Origin: Austropuccinia psidii
Lineage: Eukaryota; Basidiomycota; Pucciniomycetes; Pucciniales; Sphaerophragmiaceae
DNA length: 64,000 nucleotides
Direction: 5' to 3'
NCBI GenBank assembly: GCA_023105745.1
Contig: JALGQZ010000011.1
Span: 44,732,698 to 44,796,697 of the forward strand
The notes under the pieces are model-generated. The model saw only the letters and a list, made by a program, of their open reading frames with translations. It searched no databases and had not been told where the DNA came from. The translations under genes and the position numbers were made by a program. Positions 11,606 through 21,328 of this stretch are shown here, piece after piece (the first letter of the stretch is position 1; every line of letters starts with the position of its first letter).

Positions 11606-11619
11606 TATTTTAATTAACT
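11606..11619 (+). other. Self-priming site (PBS) of B
   Basis: tattttaattaact, one base after the 5' LTR, is the exact reverse complement of agttaattaaaata at 19632-19645 in the 3' LTR, and differs at one base from the 5' LTR copy at 11259. No tRNA-like TGG site follows the LTR. In Tf1/sushi chromoviruses the first bases of the RNA fold back on the PBS to prime reverse transcription; this layout fits that mechanism. Confidence 0.65.
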
Positions 11620-12407
11620 CATCATTGCTTCTTTTTCTTTCATTAACTCTTATTCATTTCTCTCATTCTCAATTATGATTTTTTCGTGATTTTATGATTT
11701 TTATGATTTAATTATCTCTCATCAATTTTCATCTCATTCATTTCATTCAAATGAAAATTGATTCTCTTTCTCATTTCAAAAGTTTTGCTGACCATCTCAT
11801 TTTCTTCTTAATTGTCAATCAGTTTTCATTTTCATTTTCTGTCTGAATTCAGGTTCTTTTATCAGGTTTAATTGATTTGAAATTTGGGATTAATTGATTC
11901 ATCGTTTCAGGAGCTTATTGAATTGGGGTTATTATTGTTGATTTGAAATTCTTAAGAAGTATTGATTGATTGATTGATTATTCAAGAAATTGACTTTACC
12001 TAAAGACTCTGATTTGATTTAATTGATTGATCTGATTTGATTTCTCAAGATAGCTGATTTATCCTCAATATTTGATTTAATTGATTGATTTGAATTTGAT
12101 TCCTCAAGAAAATTGAATTGATTTTTGAAGATATTGATTGAATTCTCCAAGACACAATTGATTTGATTTTTAATTGACTTGATTTATTTGATTCGATTTA
12201 TTGATTGACTTGATTTGACTTATTGATTGAAATTGATTATTCATAAGAATTTGACTTTGTCATCTTCACTCTTCAAGATTTATTCATATTGATTCACTTC
12301 AAGACTATTGATTGATTTCTCAAGTTCATCAAGATTCTCATTTGATTGTTTTGGTCAAGCCTTGTTTATTCTCAAGTATCATCAAGTTTTATTTTCTTTC
12401 TTCAATA
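11620..12407 (+). other. Leader of B, TTGATT-rich
   Basis: About 790 bp with no credible ORF. From about 11860 to 12310 it is dominated by ttgatt/gattgatt words alternating with tcaagaa. Similar leaders occur in A (2667-3406) and E (26241-26808), so the composition is a family trait and may serve packaging or translation. Confidence 0.5.
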
Positions 12408-13780
12408 ATGCCAGTTCAGCATAGCCCCCCAGCCAAGAATACAAGATCTCAAAGACATCAATCTGTTCTCACTCCTACAGCAAGGGCTCCTCTTGACCGC
12501 ACACCACCAGTTCATCAACTGAGTGCAAAGTTGGACAGAGGACCACCAATAGAGGGAGCAGCACCCTCCAGAAGAGGAGGTGTGAAGTCGAGAAGATCAA
12601 GATCATTCTCTGGCTTGTTGGGTGGCTATCCAAGCATTCCTCAAGGGCCTAGAAGCAGATTAGGGGGAGGAGTCTGAAGAAAATGAAGTAGCAGGTGCCC
12701 CTGAGGCTTCTGAAGCTATAAATATAGCCCTTTCTAATCAACCTCTTGTCTCTCAAGCTGAACCAAATTTTCTCAAAATGATGGAGCAGATGACTCAATT
12801 GATGGGTCAACTCACTCAAGCAGCTGCCCCAAGGGACACTTCAAAAACCCCTGCATTCAAGACTCCATCAAAGAAGGCACCTGATTCTTTTTATGGTACT
12901 AAAGCTTATAAATTGAGAGGATTTATTCAATCTTGTCAATTAATTTTCCATAATAACCCAGCAAGATTCTTCTCTGACAGGAAGAAGGCCTTATACTCAA
13001 CTTCTTTTCTTACTGGTAGAGCTGGCAAATGGATTGAACCTTACCTCTCAAATATCTCCAATGAATAGACTTGTTATCTCCTCAATAACTGGCAGTTGTT
13101 TGAAACCCGGTTATTCACTCTGTTTGGTGATCCTAATGAAGTCAGGAAAGCTGAACAAGAGTTAGACAATCTCAGGATGAAAGAAAGTGGTCAAGTTTCC
13201 TTGTAAATAGCAGATTTCAGAAGTTTAATGTCAAGAATTGGAGACTTGGGGGAAAGGGCCTATATTCATGTGTATAGGAGAGGCTTGGCATCAAGATTGT
13301 TGGACCAATTGGCTTCTCACCCTGGAAACTTTGATAGCCTTCAAGAGCTCATGGACATCACTTTGGAATTAGATACCAGATACCATGAGAGGCAGAAGGA
13401 AAAGGGTAGTCATCAAGAGAAGAAGCCTCCAATCAGTGGATCCAACTCCTCCAAGCCCCCTCAAAGTTCATCATCAAAGAAGCCTTATCACAAGAAGAAT
13501 AAGAAGGGGAAGAATTTTCAAGTGTCCAAAGACAATCCTAATGCTGCTATCCTCAATAAGGACAACAAATTAATTGGTTCTGAAAAGGAGAGGAGGATTA
13601 AAGAAGGCTTGTGCAATTATTGTGGTGGAAAACACCCATTTTAAAAATGCTCCAAGAGGCCTGATAATAGGCAAGGGTCATCAAAAGGCTTCCCTAGCAA
13701 TCAGGGAAAAGTCTTAGTGGGAATCATGATGTGTTCAATGGCTCTCACTTATCTCCTTCAAGAGCACAATTGTGCACTCT
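12408..13780 (+). pseudogene. gag pseudogene of chromovirus B
   Basis: Gag forms the virus-like particle. The start at 12408 gives MPVQHSPPAKNTRSQ, shared with the other copies. A frameshift near 12665 moves the frame; the reading then runs through MMEQMTQLMGQL and the capsid block (RGFIQSCQLIFHN, SDRKKALYSTSF, GRAGKWIEPYLSN). In-frame stops occur at 13066 (TAG), 13204 (TAA, where Tyr is expected) and about 13642 (TAA inside the knuckle). The C-terminal part has a Lys/Ser-rich stretch and a zinc-knuckle remnant CNYCGGKHPF-stop-KC. So there are one frameshift and three stops: not functional. Confidence 0.9.
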
Positions 13781-16700
13781 GAATACTAGTGTCAAGAAAT
13801 CTTTTAAATTTCTTATTTTCTCTTCTCTCTCTGATATTTTTTATAGTATTCTCATTGATTCTGGTGCTACAAACTCTTTTATTGCAAAGAATTTTGTTCT
13901 CAAGTACTCATTGACCATGTCAGAGCTCCCTGAAAAGATTCCTCTTTTCATTTTGGATTCCAATGAATCCACTTCCCTGTTCATCACCCATTATACCAAG
14001 TGGGTTGTTGACTCTCCTTCATTCCCAAGCTTTGAATGGGATTTCTTTATCATAAATTCACCCAAGGGAGAAGGCCTAATATTGGGCTATGATCTTCTTT
14101 GCCATTTTAATCCCATTATTGATTGGAAAAATGGATTGATCACCTATTATTCTAGTCATAAGGATTCTAGTGGCATTATTTCTTCTACTAGTAATTACTT
14201 TGCCACTGCTGTCAACAGTGTTGCTCTGGTTGGTGAACTTAAGACACCTTCCCTTCCTCCTTCTGTCCATATCCCTTCCATCATTCCCTCTCAGTCATTA
14301 CTTCCATCAAGAGATGAAGTCTTAAAAGAGATAAAATATCTTGGAGAAGATGTTGCTATATCTTCACTTCATCTCTTTCAAGGGGATATGGACCTTCCTC
14401 CTTTATCTTTTCATGCCTTTCTGGAGGAGCAGTGGGATGAGGAGGAAGAGCCAGAAGAGATTGAAACTGTGCTGAAGGTAGTCCCTCCTGTTTATCACAC
14501 ATATTTGGATGTATTCTCCAAGGTTAAAGCAGAGAAACTTCCTCCACACCACGCCTGTGATCATTGTATCAAACTGGAGGGTCTTCTACCTCCAGTTTAT
14601 GTTATCTACTCTTTATCAAAGAATGAGTCAGAAACACTGTGGGTCTACATTTCAGAGAATGTAGATAAAGCTTTCATCAGGCCAAGCTCCTCTTCAACAG
14701 GAGCACCTGTCCTTTTTGTTAAGAAAAAGGATGGTGGCCTTCATTTGTGTGTTGACTACCGCAAACTTAATGCTGTCACTAGGAAGAACAGGTATCCTGT
14801 TCCTCCAATGAATCAGATTCTTACCGTCTTAAACGGCGCTACTATCTTCTGCAAGATAGATTTGTGTGGTGCTTATAACCTCTTGAGAATCAAAGAGGGG
14901 GATGAGCACTTAACTGCCTTTAGAACTAAATATGGCATTTATGAATATTTGGTTATGCCTATTGGCTTGACCAATGCTCCTGCTTCATTCCAGAATATTT
15001 TGAATGATATCTTTGCATATTTCTTGGATATTTTTGTTGTAGTATACTTAGATTATATTATGGACTTCTCTAGTTCTCAGGAGGAACATGTCAAACATGT
15101 GGCCTCTGTCCTCCAACGACTGAGGGACAATAATTTGTTTTCCAAAGCCTCAAAGTGTGTATTCCATGCCTCAAGTGTGGAATACTTGGGCTATGTTATT
15201 TCAAGTGAAGGCCTCAAGATGGATTCTTCCAAAGTTCAGCAAATCCTCAATTGGCCTCAGCCAAAGAACATCAAAGCACTCCAATCTTCCCTTGGCTTTG
15301 CCAACTTTTATCATTGTTTCATTAAAAATTATTCCAAAAAAATCTCTGCTCTCAATTCCCTCCTTAAAAAAAGATTCTCCTTTCATCTTCAATGAGGAAG
15401 CTCTTAGTCAGTTTCAAATACTCAAAGAAGCTTTCACAACTTCTCCTATCCAATCCAATTTCATTCCTTCTCTACCAACTATTGTAGAGACTGATGCTTC
15501 TTATTATGCCTTGAGTGCCGTACTGAGTCAGGTGAATGACTCAGGAAAGCATCCCATTTCATTTGATAGTTGCAAGCTCCTCCCAGCTAAGCTCAACTAT
15601 GAAATTCATGACAAGGAACTCCTTGGCATAGGCTGGGCTCTCAAGCGCTGTAGAGCCTTTCTTCTTTCTCTTTCTGATTCCTTTGAAGTCTTGACAGACC
15701 ACTCTTCCCTTCAATATTTTATCTCCTCCAAAGCCCTTACTCGCTGTCAAGCCCATTGGGCTGAGTTTCTCTCTGAATTTCATTTATCTATGACTTACTG
15801 CCCAGGCAGACTGGCCACTTTTCCAGATGCCTTGTCATGTTGGGACAATGTGTACCCAGAGAAGGTGGTGGACTTCATCAGCAAGAATCCTCAAAACTTT
15901 CAACAAGTTCTCAAGCAAAATGAAATTAAAGAGTCAAGATTTTTCTCAATCAAAGTTGAAGTTTTCTAAGATTTAGCTTATTAAATTCAGAAGGCAGTAT
16001 GGCAAGACAAGGATTATAAGTAAATTCTCAAGCAATTAGCAAGAGGTGAATCAATCTCAGATTATACTCTTGAACCTCAAGCCAAATTTGTATTATTCAA
16101 AGATATAGTAGTCATCCCAAGCAATCATGAACTTCAATTGTATATCCTTCAAAAGTGTCATGACTCACCGTTGGCTGGCCACCCTGGCCAGGAGAAGACC
16201 CTCAAGCTCATCAAGAGGGATTTTTATTGGGCTGGCATGAATCAAATTAGCAAGGACTATGTGTCCTCATGTCAGCAATGTTCAAGAAACAAGAACATTC
16301 ATCATAAGAAGTTTGGATTACTCAAGCCTCTTCAAATTCCATCTGGTCCTTGGAATTCACTATCAATGGACTTTATCACTCAATTGCCCTTGTCAAGCAA
16401 CTTTGATTCAATTTTAGTAGTTGTAGACAGATTTTCAAAAATTGCAATATTTATTCCAACTTATTCAACAATCACTGCTTTGGACTTATCTCAAATCTTT
16501 ATTTGTCATGTCTTTTCCAAACATGGTCTTCCAATCAGTATTGTTAGTGATAGAGGTTCATTATTTGTTTCATCATTTTGGACTCAATTGTGTCAGCAGC
16601 TCAAGATATCAAGAGATCTTTCAACTGCCTTTCACCCTGAAACAGATGGACAGACAGATAGGGTAAATCAGATTCTAGAACAGTATCTGCGGATGTATGT

Positions 16701-17433
16701 CAGTTACCATCAAGATGACTGGCACACCTGGCTCCCTCTGGCTGAATTTGCCTATAATAATGCAGAGCATTCATCAACAAAACAGTCACCATTTTTCACC
16801 ATTTATGGAAGAAATCCCAGCTTTGACTCAAGTCACATTTCTCAAGATACACCTGTGGGAAATTTATCAACAAAACTCCAATCAGTACAGCAAGTCGTCA
16901 AAGAAGAATTAGAGTCAGCAATAAAGTGTTTTGAGGAGTATGCAAATAGGAATAGAGGAATTCCACCTGATTTCCAACCTGGGGACAAAGTATGGCTAGC
17001 TTCCAAGAACATCAAGACAACAAGACCCACCAAGAAACTTTCAGAAAGATGGTTGGGACCCTTCGAAGTTCTCAAGAAGATTGGCAGCCATGCATATCAT
17101 CTCAATTTGCCTCAACAATGGAAGTAAGTACACCCTGTCTTCCATGTGTCCTTATTAGAACCAGTGAAGCAATCAACTATCCCAAATCGACATCAATTTC
17201 CACCACCTCTAGTAATATTGGAAGAGCAAGAAGAATGGGAAGTGGCCCAGGTTCTGGACTCAAAACTCAAGAGAGGTACATTATGGTATCTAGTGGAGTG
17301 GAAAGGATTCAATGAAGACCCAGAAAGAACAACTTGGGAACCAGCTTCCAGCCTTACCAGCTCCCCAGACGTTGTCAAGGATTTTCAAACTTTGTATCCA
17401 GACAAGCCTGGCCCAAATGCCTCAAGAGTTTAA
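13731..17433 (+). pseudogene. pol pseudogene of chromovirus B (PR-RT-RH-IN-chromodomain)
   Basis: Polyprotein for reverse transcription and integration, in a different frame from gag. Protease: LIDSGATNSFI near 13855. RT: VDYRKLNAVT, KIDLCGAYN, and the catalytic box as YLDY instead of YLDD (15045-15056), which should abolish activity. A one-base change in the A-run near 15370 shifts the frame. RNase H: ETDASYYALSAVLSQ, KELLGIGWAL, LTDHSSLQYF. Stops at 15967 and about 16018. Integrase: SPLAGHPGQEKT with CQQC (HHCC), then MDFITQLP, VSDRGSLF and NQILEQYL (DDE). A stop at about 17125 precedes the chromodomain (EWEVAQVLDSKLKRG, LWYLVEWKGF, TTWEPASSL). Ends at 17433. Confidence 0.92.
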
Positions 17434-18340
17434 TTTATGGTACTTGGTGGGGATTGGAGTTTATGAAAGTCAGTTCCTCTCCTGGCATGCACCTTTAAGG
17501 GGGTATTCTACCCAAATATGCTGTAAGCATCACCTTGGCCACTTTGTGAGCACTTGTCAATTTCTTTGGACAGGCTTAGAAGGCCTTGCAACATCAATAC
17601 CCCAAATTTGGACCTTTCATCAAGATATGGCCAAATTTCCTTTTTTCTTTTTTATTCTTTTTCTTTCTTTCACAAATATTATTCCAAATTATGCCATTCA
17701 ATATTATTCAAGAAATTCTTTAACTCAAATTAATTTATGGCAAAGTTTTCTATTCTGTTATGATGCTTGGTGGGGAGTGGAAGTTATGAAAGTAAGTTCC
17801 ATCTCCTGGTATGCATCTCTGAGGGTTCTACTTCTTGTAAAACAACACCTTGACCACTCTGTGAGCATCAAATGTTTGGTTTTATCTTTTCAGGAAAAAT
17901 TATGGCCAAAATCAAGCAACTCACCACAAGAAGATCAATCCTCAGAAGTTCTCTTATTTCTATTTCTTTACTCTCTTTTTCTCTCAATTCTTTTTCATTT
18001 TTATTTTATTTCATTTTCTTTTACTTGTATGTTTTATTTTTATTTTTATTTCTTATTTCAAAAGAAGTAGTCATCACTCCCATATCATGTTTGGGGAGTC
18101 AATTCATTCAATAATCAAAGAGCAAAACACTAGTAATGGTAAAGACCAGCTACAGATAACCCTCATCAAAATTTCTTCAAGTCAGCCTTGAACTCATCTT
18201 CAAGTCAAATTTCAAAGTCAAGACCAAGCAAATCATGGGAAAATCCAAGTCAGCAAGTCAAATATGGCAATTTGAACTTCAAGCACAGAGTGAATCACAA
18301 GAAAATAGAAGAAATTATCATAAAAAACTGTTTCATAGGC
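17434..18340 (+). other. 3' UTR of B, proximal
   Basis: Conserved with C (7760-8400) and E (20900-21330): gaaagtcagttcctctcctgg, tggtggggagtggaag, then pyrimidine-rich tracts. The open frame through 17312-18070 is out of frame with the chromodomain and rich in Phe/Ser from T-rich DNA, so it is not taken as a gene. Confidence 0.6.
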
Positions 18341-18360
18341 CAAATTGGCCATTTTCATGC

Positions 18361-18830
18361 ATTTGCGTACTTTTGCGCATTTTGCCCATTTCTGCACATT
18401 TTGCGCATTTTTGGCTTCATTCTTCTTCAAAAATCAAAATCTATGTTTTATTCAATTCTTCAGCAAAATATGCCATTTTGACCATATTGGCATATTTGTG
18501 CATATTTGCGCATTTTGGCGTCATTTCTCTTCAAAACCTTCAAAAACTCATTTTTATTCAATTATTCATCAAATATGTCATTTTAATGATATTGGCATAT
18601 TTGCGCATTTTGGCGTCATTTCTCTTCAAAACCTTCAAAAACTCATTTTTATTCAATTATTCATCAAATATGCCATTTTAATGATATGGGCATATTTGCG
18701 CATTTATGGCTATTTCAACTTCAAATCATGTGAAAAAGGGCAAAAACACCAATTTCAATCAAAAATCATCCAAAACTTCATTATCTTGCATTTTGCGCAC
18801 TTTTGCGCATTTTGGTCATTCTGACCAAAA
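18361..18830 (+). repeat. Tandem repeat, about 95 bp, in 3' UTR of B
   Basis: Units built around ttgcgcattttggcgtcatt begin near 18403, 18509, 18603 and 18699 (spacings 106, 94 and 96 bp), followed by decayed pieces. The 94-96-bp units share long identical stretches. Two open frames here (148 and 159 aa) are repeat translations and not genes. C and E have the antisense ORF in this part of the element; B does not. Confidence 0.75.
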
Positions 18831-19264
18831 ATACCATAAAACAACAATTTTGGGGAACAATTCAAGGACTTCTGAAATGGTCCAAGCAAGAAAAAAGGCC
18901 AAGTTGGCCCAATCTCTAAATGAAGACAAAATTGATGGAATGACAGTGGGTTCTTAGGACATGGACCTGAAATCACTTTTTATCATGAGCCATGAGTACT
19001 CAAGACAAAATGAGTGAAGAACTCTGCATTGAGGAGAAGATCAAAGAAATAGCAGAAAAAATTGATGAAGTGAAGAAAGTTATGAAGTGAAGAATCAGAA
19101 TCAAGACAAAGAAGGACCTACAAGTTATGAAGCTGAAAGGGGTTGAAATTATGATTTATGAAGAGGAACTTTGAGAGATCAAACTTGGGAATACGGGGGA
19201 AGAAAAAATCAGTTTATCTTATCAAGAGTCATTACTTCTATGGTGCTCAGAGCTCACCACTTTC
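18831..19264 (+). other. 3' UTR of B, distal
   Basis: No gene seen. Purine-rich sequence between the tandem repeats and the polypurine tract. Confidence 0.5.
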
Positions 19265-19278
19265 AAGAGGGGGATAAT
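19265..19278 (+). other. Polypurine tract of B
   Basis: aagagggggataa directly before the 3' LTR start TGTCAC; primer for plus-strand DNA synthesis. The same sequence with small changes precedes C's 3' LTR. Confidence 0.75.
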
Positions 19279-20002
19279 GTCACAGCCATGGAGACAGGCA
19301 GGGCATTACCACTCATTACTAATGGAAAATCTTCCAACACCTAATCAGCAAGGTGTTTCATTGAAGATTCACCAAATACAGTTTCAAACCTCAATACAGC
19401 TCAATACAGGCAAAACCCAAATACAGGATTTGCCAAATACAGGCCTGTCCTCAATACAGGTGCAAATACCTGTATTGATTCAAATAGCTGTATTAGATAC
19501 ACCAATACAGTTTCACATCTCAAATACAGGTTCCTCAATTATACAGTCATGTTTTCTCAACACTCAGACACCAGGCTGGCACTTTTTCACATATACCAGC
19601 CCCCTTTCACCCACCTGGGGGTTTTTCCCCCAGTTAATTAAAATATTGGATTTATTATTTAATATTGTTTTATTTCTCATTAAGAGATATTATTTTATTA
19701 ATTATTAAGTTAGTCTTTGCCTTCCCCCACCTGTTCAGTAGAGTCCTGGTGGCCATATCCTTTATTAATCCTTTTCTCTTTTCTGAACAGGTTGAAACAG
19801 TGGTACAGGATTATTTGTGGTTGGGTCTTTATTATTGCTTCTTTTTTTCTCTCATATCTTTTTATGATTATCATTTTATGACTAGGAAGTTATTATCTTA
19901 TTTCATTACTCTTATCAATTGAGTATTTTATTCTGAGCCCTCCATAAGTAAGTCTGTTCACTGAGTTCCAGGCCCTCTTCATTTAGAAGAGCCCCTGTGA
20001 CA
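19279..20002 (+). repeat. 3' LTR of B (724 bp)
   Basis: TGTCAC...GTGACA. Same as the 5' LTR apart from scattered changes and an extra 188-bp block. The predicted RNA start agttaattaaaata is at 19632-19645. Confidence 0.9.
19388..19560 (+). repeat. AATACAG word cluster in 3' LTR of B
   Basis: About ten copies of AATACAG or its reverse complement CTGTATT at irregular spacing, for example caatacagctcaatacagg and aaatacctgtattgat. Only the first remains in the 5' LTR. The word also occurs in the LTRs of C and F and near 4545-4650, so it may be a binding site shared by several LTR families. Confidence 0.55.
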
Positions 20003-20007
20003 TCTAT
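20003..20007 (+). repeat. Target-site duplication of B, right
   Basis: tctat, the partner of 11064-11068. It places B inside the last 35 bp of C's LTR. Confidence 0.9.
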
Positions 20008-20037
20008 GCCCTCTTCATTTGGAAGAGCCCCATGACA
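20008..20037 (+). repeat. 3' LTR of C, part after insertion B
   Basis: Immediately after B's target-site duplication the sequence gccctcttcatttgg..ccatgaca continues the LTR end, parallel to B's own LTR end (tcatttagaagagcccctgtgaca). It completes the LTR that began at 10449. Confidence 0.75.
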
Positions 20038-20249
20038 ATGCCACTGTCAAGGGTATCCATTGTCCCAGGTGAAGAAATACTCATGGGTAAAGAAAGAGGG
20101 CTCTTTTGAGTTAATTACTCTTTGAATGAGGCCCCAACCCCTGGTGGAGGTTCTGTATTTTCCAATTTGAAGTAAATATTGATCTTTACTGAATTTTGGC
20201 TTAACATTTTCTCTATTTACCTATTCCAGGAAAAAACAATTGAGAATTG
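20038..20249. other. Unassigned junction between C and E
   Basis: No gene recognised. It lies between the end of C's LTR and the antisense-ORF remnant of E, and probably represents lost or diverged E sequence. Confidence 0.3.
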
Positions 20250-20672
20250 GACCAAAACTGGAGTCAGGTAGATCTCTTCCATCTTTGAAGTTCCCATATC
20301 AAGTCTCAAATAAGAAGTAGTGGTGAAGATGATGAGGAGGACTTCCAGATCTGTTGATGAGTATTCTGAAGTTAGTTATTAAGTGGAGGTTATTATTGAG
20401 CCTTATGTAAGACCTCAAAGATCCTCCTCAGCACAGCTACTTCCCAAGAAGTTCCATATCCAGGTATTAAGAGCACTCTACAATCTTCTCTCACTATACT
20501 TCCCTCAATTTTCTCTTAAGGCAGTGATGGATGAGCTTCTCAAAACTGTATAGATCCTGTGGCTTATGTCACTGATAGGATGATTCCAGGCCAAGATTCT
20601 GAGGAAATGGCTTCTAAGCTTGAATGGTATGAAGATGAGTTTGTGAGTTATTTCAAAAATACTCTTGATTAA
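20250..20672 (+). pseudogene. Antisense ORF remnant of chromovirus E
   Basis: Plus-strand remnant next to the minus-strand pol of E, so again antisense and convergent with pol. The C-terminus reads DRMIPGQDSEEMASKLEW, then DEFVSYFKNTLD and TAA (20670-20672), aligning with MIPGTASEEMASKFLW and DELINDFQRALD of the copy in C (8434-9528). A middle part in another frame (QLLPKKFHIQVLRALYNL) parallels the Ser/Pro/Gln-rich region of that copy. The cysteine-rich N-terminus is missing. Several stops. Confidence 0.6.
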
Positions 20673-21328
20673 TTTAATTAAAGCTGGAGGTTATCAATCT
20701 CCCCATAATTACTTCTTATTAATACAAAAAGATAACAGATCCTCCAAATACAAGTTGAGGGACAGGATGACTGCTGTTATTTTTGAAATAAATTGAAAAA
20801 TTCTCCTGTAAGTAAAAAATAAAATTCAAATAATATAGAAAAGCAAGTAAAACCTAAAAAGAGATAAATAAGAAACTTCTTGGGTGTTGTCCCTTTTGAG
20901 TTTAGTTGATTTCACTTTGGCTGTAATTTCCTTGAAAATGAAAAAAAAAACATTTTATTTCTCACAGATTAGCCAAGGAATCGTTTTTCAAGGAGTAAAA
21001 AACCCTCAAATGTGCATACCAGGAGATGGAGCTTTTTTTAATAACTTTTACTGACCACCAAGAATGCTCAAAAATAAGGAACTTGATTCAAGTGATGACT
21101 TGAGAAATAATAAAGGAGTTAACCTTGAACTATTCTCTAGTTGAACAGTCCAATTTGAGGGTACCAATTTTTCAAGGCCTTTTTTAATATTTCCATATTA
21201 TTGGAAAGAGTTCAATCAGTCGCCAAGTTTTTGCTTAAAACAAAAAATTTTGGAATAACAGCTTGAAGGTGCATTCTATGAGAGGAACTTACTTTGACAG
21301 AATCAAAACCTCACCAAGTACCACAAAA
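20673..21328 (-). other. 3' UTR of E
   Basis: On the minus strand 20900-21328 repeats the post-pol UTR of B and C, including the block reading as ccatctcctggtatgcac and ttggtggtcag. No coding sequence seen. Confidence 0.6.

Larger units (their letters stand above)
11069..20002 (+). mobile_element. Chromovirus B, full-length nested copy
   Basis: Complete structure, 8.93 kb. The 5' LTR (11069-11604) and 3' LTR (19279-20002) both begin TGTCAC and end GTGACA. The polypurine tract precedes the 3' LTR and a self-priming site follows the 5' LTR. A perfect 5-bp target duplication TCTAT flanks it (11064-11068 and 20003-20007). Order: LTR, leader, gag, protease, RT, RNase H, integrase, chromodomain, 3' UTR with tandem repeats, LTR. 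The coding frames carry several stops and frameshifts, so this copy could only move with proteins supplied by others. Confidence 0.92.
4850..20037 (+). mobile_element. Chromovirus C, 5'-truncated, interrupted by B
   Basis: Plus-strand Ty3/gypsy chromovirus. It begins inside the reverse transcriptase (no LTR, gag or protease on the left). It continues through RNase H, integrase and chromodomain, a 3' region carrying an antisense ORF, a polypurine-like tract (aagaggggaaatc), and a 3' LTR beginning TGTCACAG at 10449. That LTR is split at 11068 by element B and resumes at 20008, ending in TGACA at 20037. Many stops and frameshifts show that it is old. Confidence 0.8.

Noticed and set aside
14076..14270. 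Minus-strand open frames inside pol and gag of B (also 15201-15392, 15559-15783)
   Set aside because: Shadows of the sense coding regions with no independent support.
17312..18070. 252-residue plus-strand open frame
   Set aside because: It overlaps the chromodomain in another frame and continues through T-rich UTR; C and E do not keep it open.
18235..18824. Two overlapping open frames of 148 and 159 residues with repeated AHF/CAF peptides
   Set aside because: They are translations of the 95-bp tandem repeat in two frames; no start context, no family, not present in C or E.
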